A DNA stretch of 64,000 bases from Urechis unicinctus (Eukaryota > Annelida > Polychaeta > Xenopneusta > Urechidae), in contig CM067344.1 of assembly GCA_034190875.2 (NCBI GenBank), positions 68,146,027-68,210,026 on the forward strand, given 5' to 3'. The translations under genes were made by a program, and so were the position numbers. The notes beneath the pieces are model-generated. The model did no database searches. It saw only the letters and a list, made by a program, of their open reading frames with translations, and was not told the origin of the DNA. Of this stretch, positions 57,101-64,000 are shown piece after piece. Positions within the stretch are counted from its first letter, which is position 1. Every line of letters starts with the position of its first letter.

Positions 57101-57655
57101 ACACACCAATAAAGTGAATTTCCTTTCCCGATAAATAGGAAATATTCTCCTCAGATGTTTAGGTCATAGATTTCCCTGCACAAGTTCCTAGTTTACCATT
57201 ACTCTATCATGATGATATGATTTATCCAGGCGGCTGTAAGTGCATTCAGGACATACACAGAGTTAGATGAGGATGTAGTCTGGCTGCTGCTCTCTGATAT
57301 CTCCCCTCCTGCCTCACTCACCCTGCCTCACACCCACCTTCATCCAGTTCAGGTGAATACGGTTTATGACCTGGTTGTAAGGCTGCTCAAATGGTGACAG
57401 TGATTTACCATGTTTCGAGTTTGTATAGCAGACTTGGGGTCCCTGTTTTATCTTTACTTATTGTTGTCCAGGTTATTTGCTAAGTGAAATGTTTGTTGAG
57501 TCAAGCCTGGTACCCTATATTACTCATTTTGACATGATCAGTGTTATATTATATCATGATGTAATCTATTGATACAGTTGGGGAGCTCCTCAAGTGACGA
57601 GTATTCAGTGAACATTCAGCGCATCTGGCACCAAGATGATGAACACATTTCGTGA
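48191..57655 (+). CDS. TTI1: TELO2-interacting protein 1 homologue, complete, 26 exons
   Basis: Exons: 48191-48402, 48619-48758, 48912-48984, 49177-49328, 49542-49574, 49633-49751, 49917-50013, 50260-50428, 50721-50929, 51479-51535, 51753-51872, 52169-52303, 52605-52715, 52921-52981, 53068-53296, 53577-53713, 54002-54167, 54385-54501, 54977-55210, 55443-55548, 55630-55712, 56090-56205, 56430-56517, 56738-56824, 57230-57352, 57578-57655 (TGA). Every junction is GT-AG and phase-consistent. The total is 1083 codons, against about 1089 residues in human TTI1. Landmarks: MFRPVCVEL, LEYILFPLR, AGQTFASFLPG, TGDTKQGQAVT, HLQRLCLALVQV, ADYLVNSISLRLR, VLPLVEDVI and QPPVLQQ. It is an all-helical HEAT-repeat protein with a polyQ stretch (QQQQQ) in exon 15 and an acidic loop in exon 19. 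TTI1 scaffolds the TTT complex with TELO2 and TTI2, which with HSP90 stabilises mTOR, ATM, ATR and DNA-PK. Exon 5 is only 33 nt. Confidence 0.96.
50914..51450 (+). repeat. 23-bp minisatellite spanning and copying the TTI1 exon 9 splice donor
   Basis: The unit is 'gatacaccatacaggtaatcact' with variants. The first unit is the exon 9 end itself (CTGATACGCCATACAG|GTAATCACT), so the array begins in coding sequence and fills most of intron 9. Many units keep CAG|GTAAT, a donor as good as the true one. Later units drift to 'tgtgtagataatcactgat' and similar higher-order pairs. Confidence 0.93.
52052..52168 (+). repeat. duplicated 3' splice site before TTI1 exon 12
   Basis: The block 'ttgctactttatttgcag' occurs twice, ending at 52083 and 52168, each preceded by 'ccacaac'. 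The downstream copy gives the frame that matches TTI1 (ASTEQDELPSESK). The upstream copy, 85 nt away, shifts the frame and reaches TGA after about 31 codons. Confidence 0.85.
54610..54875 (+). repeat. about 33-bp minisatellite in TTI1 intron 18
   Basis: Units read 'gctagaaacaatactgctgtcagtgg(gg/ag)' with variation. Several carry TGTAAGT, a near-perfect U1 match (about 54658, 54738 and 54797), whereas the real donor of exon 18 is CAG|GTTAAT. Confidence 0.88.
56905..57035 (+). repeat. short tandem repeat, about 45-bp unit, in TTI1 intron 24
   Basis: Three to four units of the form 'aagtggtacaacaccactgatgagtacattgacttggttg'. The frame through them is not part of TTI1. Confidence 0.88.
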
Positions 57656-57726
57656 TGCAGAGAAAAGCAGTGTCAATTGAAGATATCATGGAAATACTGC
57701 TTCACGTCTCAAATTCTTAACTGATC

Positions 57727-57732
57727 AATAAA
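57727..57732 (+). terminator. TTI1 polyadenylation signal AATAAA
   Basis: A canonical AATAAA lies 72 nt after the TTI1 stop codon, inside 'gatcaataaataag'. No competing signal is nearer, so a very short 3' UTR is expected. Confidence 0.7.
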
Positions 57733-57779
57733 TAAGTTTATGATGTATCTAGATCACATTTTTATATACATATGATGGG

Positions 57780-58250
57780 AGTGATTTGTATATATAACCC
57801 ATTAATTACCGTTGTCATTTCTACATATAACCCATTAATTACTCATTTCCATAAATAACCCATTAATTAGTCATTTCTACATTACCCATTAGTCATTTTC
57901 TACATATAACCTATTAATTACTCTTCATTTCCATAAATAACCTATTAATTACTCATTTCTACATATAACCCATTAATTACTCTAGTGATTTCTATATATA
58001 ACCCATTAATTACTCTAGTGATTTCTATATATAACCCATTAATTACTCTAGTGATTTCTATATATAACCCATTAATTACTCTAGTGATTTCTATATATAA
58101 CCCATTAATTACTCTAGTGATTTCTATATATAACCCATTAATTACTCTAGTGATTTCTACATATTACCCATTAATTACTCTAGTGATTTCTACATATAAC
58201 CCATTAATTACTCTTGTGATTTCTACATATAACCCATTAATTCCGCTTGC
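57780..58250. repeat. 33-bp minisatellite between the TTI1 and ABCF3 3' ends
   Basis: The unit is 'tgatttctatatataacccattaattactctag'. It is nearly perfect from 57985 to 58200 and degenerate on the left side. As 33 is divisible by three, a false open frame (ISIYNPLITLV repeats) runs through it. Confidence 0.96.
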
Positions 58251-58446
58251 CGATGTCAAATGATTATATAGACAAGTGAAAATATCATTGAAAATACTTA
58301 TGTAACAGTTCGAAAGCTAAAGATTCAAACCATTCTATTGATTAAGTTGAGCTGCTCTACCAAACACCCTTTAATCAGTAAACAGTTTGACTTGTCCTGC
58401 AAAAATCATGAAACCTGAGGCAGTGTGATTTACATATTTCATTTGT

Positions 58447-58452
58447 TTTATT
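58447..58452 (-). terminator. candidate ABCF3 polyadenylation signal
   Basis: Minus-strand AATAAA about 0.7 kb beyond the ABCF3 stop codon. It is the nearest canonical hexamer I noticed on that side. Confidence 0.45.
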
Positions 58453-59156
58453 TAACTTTCTTTCTGCAGAGCATACTGCTTTGTCACCAGCGTGAAACCA
58501 AACCATGAGTAACAGAATTCTCAAAACTAAATGTTTTGAAAACAGATTATATCACCTAGTGTTTCGCTTGTAAACAATGACACCATCACAAGTTAATGTT
58601 ATCAGCTTTTGATGATACAATTTGGAAAGTATGAATAAGCAAAACCATTGTTTATACTTCTGCATACAAAGCTAAGGGACTTGGCAGAAAGATAGAAAAA
58701 ACATACAACTCACCCACCAGAAAGAACCTTTATAATGCATTGTAACATTATGGCAACCGAGGCCAAACAAATGATTTTGACCCACACAACTCCTCTATGG
58801 CATTGATATAGGCACTAGGCAGACCGGGCCATAATCATGTGAAAGCCGTTATGACCATATATATCAATATATAATGGTCATTATGAGAACAAATTACAAT
58901 GATCCAGTCTCTCTTTGGTGCCAGTGGGAATTTATAAATGTTCTACTCTGATGGATACGTATTAGATTTGGGCCCCAAATAATGGTGATAAATATGAAAA
59001 AACCTTGTACATTTTCCCATCAATCCATCAAGATCCTAGACACTCACTCTTCGCAGCATCACTTGTGTGGGATGAAATAGAATGATGCACTATTTCATAT
59101 CTCGTACAGAGATTTTCAATAAAACCTGACTCTTTAATTACCTAATGTATTATAAT

Positions 59157-62100
59157 TTATGTATTGAGTTCCATTTGTACAAGTTGCTTGTATTCATCAA
59201 TACCGCCTTCCAGAGACTGAACATTGCCCCCAGAGCACACCCACAACTCTGTACATATCATACGAATGAGTCTCTCGTCATGAGAAACCAAGATGACTCC
59301 ACCCTGCCACACACACAAGCCAACACAACCAATCACACATGGAACAGACAACAATTCCTTGTGTCAAATCAGCCTGAAAGACTGCACAACCTCTAACAAT
59401 ACTGCTTCACTGGATCAGATGACAAATTGAACAAACGAATATAAACCCTGCCATTTACCTGGAATTTTGTCAGAGCCTTGCCCAGAGCTTCTATAGTCTC
59501 CATATCCAAATGATTTGTAGGCTCATCAAGAACAAAGAAGTTGGGACTGAAACAGCATATATATAATAATAACAAGAGACAGCATATACACAATCATGAT
59601 GATTGACAGCATATACAAGTGAATCATACACAACATAACGATTGACAGCATATACACAATCACGATCAGCATAACACATTAACAGTGACAGCATATACAC
59701 AATCATAACGATTGACAGCATATACACAATCATATCAAGTGACAGCATATACACAATCATAACAAGTGACAGCATATACACAATCATAACGATTGACAGC
59801 GTATACACAATCATAACGATTTACAGCATATACACAATTATAACAAGTGACAGCATCTACACAATTATAACAAGTGACAGCATCTACACAATTATAACAA
59901 GTTGTACAAGGCAAACAAAGAAATTGGTGAGAAGATAAAGCAGTGAGAATGAACTGCTGGACTGACTTTGTCATGCTCATCTGAGCAAAGGCCACTCTAC
60001 TTTTCTGTCCACCAGACAGACTGGTAACAGGTCGCATTGCTAACTCCCCCGATACCCCAAAAGAGCCAAGTTGGGTACGATAGAACTCCACAGGTTTCCC
60101 TGTATCACAACAGACATGACACAAACGGAATGTAACCATGGTTCAACCCAACATCACTTTTGTCATAACAAAGACAATAATGGCCAGCCAATATTAAGGT
60201 AGTTGTTGAGATAGCGAAACCTGATAATTCTTCATTCTACTAATAGCAATAGTTAATGACTGGAGTTAAACAGTGTGTTTGAAATTAGAATTTTCCTCCT
60301 ACCACTTATGGGTCTTTGAATTTATGTAAATACAGTCATAGTATTTGCACTGACCAGGAATGCGACTGGCGAGGACCTCGACGGATGACTGGCCCATCTC
60401 CAGCTGATCAACGTGATGCTGACTGAAGTAACCAATGCGCAGGTTACGATGCACATGCCGCAGCCCGGATGTTGGCTCCAGTTCTCCCAAGAGGATCTTC
60501 AGCAAAGTCGTCTTACCAGCTCCATTCTCACCAACCTGAAATAGATATCTTTCTCATTAAATCCTTATTGATTTACAACATAAATACAGTTGCTATCAGT
60601 ATCTGTAAAAAGGCAACGTAAAGTGAATTGCAGCTGAAGAGGGATGAAATGTCACTGGTTATTATCAGACAAGATTTCAAATTTGAAATATATCCATTAA
60701 AATGTGACATGAATTGTCAGATACTAAGGAAGTTTTTTTTAATCGCTGGTATACGATTAGTTTGATCAGGGGTAAAAACCACAACATATGCTGTAAATAC
60801 TGCTTCAGGTGCTTTCCTGTGGGCTGGATATGGATATATTATCACATGGATATTTAAGCCAACTTATAGGAGCTAGTTAGAATATCAAGCTAAATTAGAT
60901 TCAAAAGTTAGTAGTGTGCTATGTTTAAACCTTTAATAAAAATTTATGACTGTCTCACACAGGATCATGGCAATTTGTTTCATATTCCCTTCTACCATTT
61001 CAGGTATAAGCTGTTGCCCATGACATGAACGCTATGTGATATTACATTAGCCACGTGATGTACCGTTAACAATGTCCGAATATGCTTTGAGCACAACCTG
61101 TACTTACAATACAAATCCTAGAATTCATGGCAGCGGAAATGTCGATCTTCTTGAATATGGGTTTGTCTGGCGAGTAGTGGAAGGAGACCTCGTCCATTTG
61201 CATTATAGTTGATGTAAGCTTTTCCACCTCAGGAAACCTACGCACATTAGGGGTGTAAACATAAAACAGTCAGAGCAATTTGTCATGCTCCCTGCAGCCA
61301 TTTGTGTGCACTATGTGAAATAAAGCATGTATATATGCTATAAAAACAATGAGAACTGCGCCGTTACCTGAGAATCACTTCAGACTCCTTCTCCAATGGC
61401 TTGAGTTCCGGTCTGGAAACAAAAATAAACCAAATCAAATACACACAAAATCTTGGAGAAAAACAGGTTCAGCTGATTGCTTTCTGTAATTCATATTAAA
61501 ATTACAAAGTGTATCCGGCAATTGAGCTCTACCTTTTTCTTGTAACTTACAGTTTCTCCAACAGTTTTAGTTTGCTCTGAACTTGTGATGCTCTGTTTGC
61601 ATTATAACGGAATCTGTCAATGAACACCTGCAGACAACAGTTGACATGGTCAAGGAAGGTCAAATGCAGGCCAGTGTGGTGAATTTGGGCTATACACTAA
61701 TGCAGCCCATTTGCATAATGCTCTGTTCATGTGCTATGATTTTTAATTACTTTTTCAGCAAGCAAATGCACCTCATGTGGGAAGTAATGTCAATTCATTT
61801 GTATGTGGTCTTTACAACACACCTGTTCTGATCATAACAACCCATCTGTACCTGGTCCTAACGACCCACATATATGTGGTCTTGACAGCACAAATGTACC
61901 AGGTCCTAACAACCCACCAGTATGTGATCCTAACAACCTAACTGTACCAGGTCCTAACAACCCACCTGAATGTGGTCCTAACAACCCACATGAATGTGGT
62001 CCTAACAACCCAACTGAATGTGGTCCTAACAACCCAACTGTATGTGGTCCTAACAACCTAACTGTATGTGGTCATAACAACCTAACTGTACCTGGTCCTA

Positions 62101-64000
62101 ACAAACCACCTGAATTTGGTCCTAACAACCGAACTGTACCTGGTTCTAACAACCCACCTGAATGTGGTCCTAACAACCCACATGTATGTGATCATAACAA
62201 CCCAACTGTATGTGGTCCTAACAGCCCAACTGTATGTGGTCCTAACAACCTAACTGTATGTGGTCCAAACAACCTAACTGTACCTGGTCCTAACAACCCA
62301 CCAGAATTTGGTCCTAACAACCTAACTGTACCTGGTTCTAACCACCCACCTGTATGTGGTTCTAACAACCTAACCGTACCTGGTCCTAACAACCCACCTG
62401 TATGTGGTTCTTACAACTCATCATTATCTGGTCCTAACAACCTAACTGTATGTGGTCCTAACAACCCAACTGTATGTTGTCCTAACAACCTAACTGTATG
62501 TGATCATAACAACCCAACTGTATGTGGTCCTAACAACCCAACTGTACCTGGTCCTAACAACCCACCTGAATTTGGTCATAACAACCTAACTGTACCTGGT
62601 CCTAACAACCCACCTGAATTTGGTCCTAACAACCCAACTGTACCTGGTCCTAACAACCCACCTGACAACCTAACTGTACCTGGTCCTAACAACCCACCTG
62701 TATGTGGTTCTTACAACTCATCATTATCTGGTCCTAACAACAGAACTGTACATAGTCTTAATGACCCACCTGTATGTGGTCTCGGTATTGCTTCTGGGCC
62801 TCGTATTCTTTCTGTTGGTTCTTCATCCTCTCTGACCGTGTCTTAAGGAAAACCTCGTAATCTCCTTTGTAACTGTCAATTGATTGTGCACAGAGATGGA
62901 AAATGTCTGTGGCAACTGAGTTGAGGAAAGACCGGTCATGAGATACCACTAAGATTGTGGATGGCCAGGTCTGGGAACAAGAACAGTAAAAGTGTACATT
63001 CAATAAACACTAATAACACACACGGAAATAGTAATATTGGGCTCTTATGTTTGTTGACCTTAGTTTAAGATCAAGGTCAACAAAAAGTGTCTGGGATCTG
63101 CGCAACATTATTGCTGACCTTTTAAAAAAGTTTTTTGAAATTTTATAACAAATTGCAACCTGTATCCCTATCCCCAAAAAAGTTTACACACACACACAAA
63201 CAACACTGATCAAGTTATCTTGGTGAAAGCATTCGCCAAGTTAATAATGTTATTTTCCATAAAATTCCTGACCTGTAGGTAACATTCCAACCATATGATA
63301 GCTTTGATGTCCAACATGTTTGTAGGTTCTGGGTAAAACGTCAAAAGAAACATTGTAAATCAATATCCTGAGTAAATTTATATTCATTAATACTTAAAGT
63401 ACCGACCATCGTATTGATATATTTGTTGATCAATGTCTTGATAATTACACATCAAAATATATAACATACCATCAAGCAACAGCAGGTCTGGTCTGAAAAC
63501 AGAGGAAAACAGAAAATATATTTGTTGCAAGAATGAATATGACATAAAAATGGACAACATTAACCAGAAACAGACACAAAGTATTGCTTACAACGAGAAG
63601 AGAGCTCTAGCCAGCGCAAGCCTCATTCTCCAACCACCAGAAAACTCCCTGCAAACACAGATAAACTAGGTCTATTTCAACATCCAAGATCACATGAAGA
63701 CTTATGGATGGAAGAGGAATATCAGTAGTCGCTGCTATCAGAATCGCTAATGAACATATGTACGTGGGTACGTGATGGTCAAAGCACCTATCTATACACA
63801 TTACAATGGAGCATCTATATTAAACTCAATAAAAGGAATGCTTGATGAATAGGTTGTGGCTGACCAACAGCAGAACTATGAGGGAGCACTCACTTTGTAG
63901 TCATTCGCTGCATGTCGGCAGAGAACCCAAGTCCCGCCAGAATGACGGACGCTTTAGCTGGGGCCTTGTCAGCCTCAATAGCCTCCAATTCATGGTAAAC
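59157..64000 (-). CDS. ABCF3: ABC-F ATPase, ABCF3/GCN20 type, C-terminal 414 codons (gene continues beyond right edge)
   Basis: Exons, 5' to 3': 64000-63894 (partial), 63648-63592, 63492-63470, 63328-63273, 62970-62770, 61627-61551, 61412-61368, 61237-61108, 60535-60355, 60099-59967, 59546-59459 and 59303-59157 (TAA). All junctions are GT-AG and in frame. NBD1 shows signature FSGGWRMR, Walker B LLLLDEPTNMLD split over three exons, and H-loop VVSHDRSF. The linker has [10 protein letters not shown] and the [15 protein letters not shown] arm. NBD2 shows Walker [10 protein letters not shown], signature LSGGQKSR, Walker [13 protein letters not shown] and H-loop LVSHDER. The NBD1 Walker A and N-terminal region lie outside the window. 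ABC-F proteins lack membrane segments. The yeast orthologue GCN20 works with GCN1 on ribosomes in the GCN2 pathway, so a cytosolic translation-linked role is likely. The gene is tail-to-tail with TTI1. Confidence 0.96.
59575..59905 (-). repeat. 27-bp minisatellite in ABCF3 intron
   Basis: The plus-strand unit is 'gacagcatatacacaatcataacgatt' with variants, about a dozen copies. On the sense strand the array approaches the acceptor of the 59546 exon, whose upstream sequence (tatatatgctgtttcag) looks like a modified last unit (tatatgctgtca). Confidence 0.93.
61826..62793 (-). repeat. 24-bp minisatellite spanning and copying an ABCF3 splice donor
   Basis: The sense-strand unit is 'ggaccacatacaggtgggttgtta' with about 40 copies. 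The first unit overlaps the end of exon 62970-62770: GAGACCACATACAG|GTGGGTCATT. About eight further units keep CAG|GTGGGT. The array nearly fills the 1.14-kb intron. Since 24 is divisible by three, it is open in one plus-strand and one minus-strand frame. In the ABCF3 frame, the first intronic codons hit TAA and a typical unit contains TAG. Confidence 0.95.
63470..63492 (-). CDS. ABCF3: ABCF3 23-nt microexon carrying NBD1 Walker B
   Basis: Acceptor gttttcag, exon A CCA GAC CTG CTG TTG CTT GAT G, donor gtatgt. It encodes PDLLLLD, and its last base starts the codon of the catalytic Glu completed by the next exon (AA CCT ACA AAC). The flanking introns are about 99 and 141 bp. Skipping it would shift the frame and remove Walker B. 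The preceding residue is Leu (FSL-PD), where homologues often have Arg, Gln or Lys. Confidence 0.88.

Noticed and set aside
57985-58263. 92-codon frame of ISIYNPLITLV repeats
   Set aside because: It is the 33-bp minisatellite read in its open frame.
61803-62846. 347-codon plus-strand open frame rich in PNNP and VCG
   Set aside because: It is a translation of the 24-bp intronic array of ABCF3 on the antisense strand. It lacks a start context and non-repeat homology.

Overview
This is an intron-rich animal nuclear locus. Introns are GT-AG, coding density is low, and microsatellites, minisatellites and transposon remnants are abundant. The proteins are animal orthologues without vertebrate-specific features. 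Together with the retroelement types this suggests a mollusc or another lophotrochozoan invertebrate, but the sequence alone does not settle the taxon. I saw no bacterial-type operon, CRISPR array, rRNA or convincing tRNA.

Layout, left to right. (1) 2777-3827, + strand: the last four coding exons of a ZNF395/ZNF704/SLC2A4RG-type zinc-finger regulator. (2) 9855-27193, - strand: a complete 13-exon-position SLC6 Na+/Cl- dependent transporter (682 codons when one exon 9 is used). Its ninth coding exon is present in three different tandem versions, each 138 bp and phase 0-0, the hallmark of mutually exclusive splicing. (3) 28-48 kb: gene-poor and transposon-rich. It holds a divergent LTR, a TIR-bearing Tigger/pogo-like DNA element, a young non-autonomous LTR retroelement with a 5-bp target duplication, a decayed Polinton/adintovirus-like segment with tail-fibre-like repeats, and a dead Ty3/gypsy pol fragment. 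(4) 48191-57655, + strand: a complete 26-exon TTI1 orthologue (1083 codons). (5) 59157 to the right edge, - strand: the C-terminal part (12 exons) of ABCF3, tail-to-tail with TTI1.

The host genes do not look functionally linked. TTI1 acts in the TTT complex that stabilises PIKK kinases. ABCF3 is a soluble GCN20-type ATPase. The SLC6 protein is a 12-TM plasma-membrane carrier, probably for amino acids.

Two observations stand out. First, the three SLC6 exon-9 versions carry Leu, Gln or Asp at the position equivalent to LeuT Ile359 / SERT Gly442 in the central substrate pocket, so alternative splicing may re-tune substrate choice. Second, two introns in neighbouring genes, TTI1 intron 9 (23-bp unit) and the ABCF3 intron at 61628-62769 (24-bp unit), are filled with minisatellites whose first unit is the authentic exon/5' splice-site junction. 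Each array is therefore a ladder of decoy splice donors. TTI1 also has a duplicated 3' splice site before exon 12.
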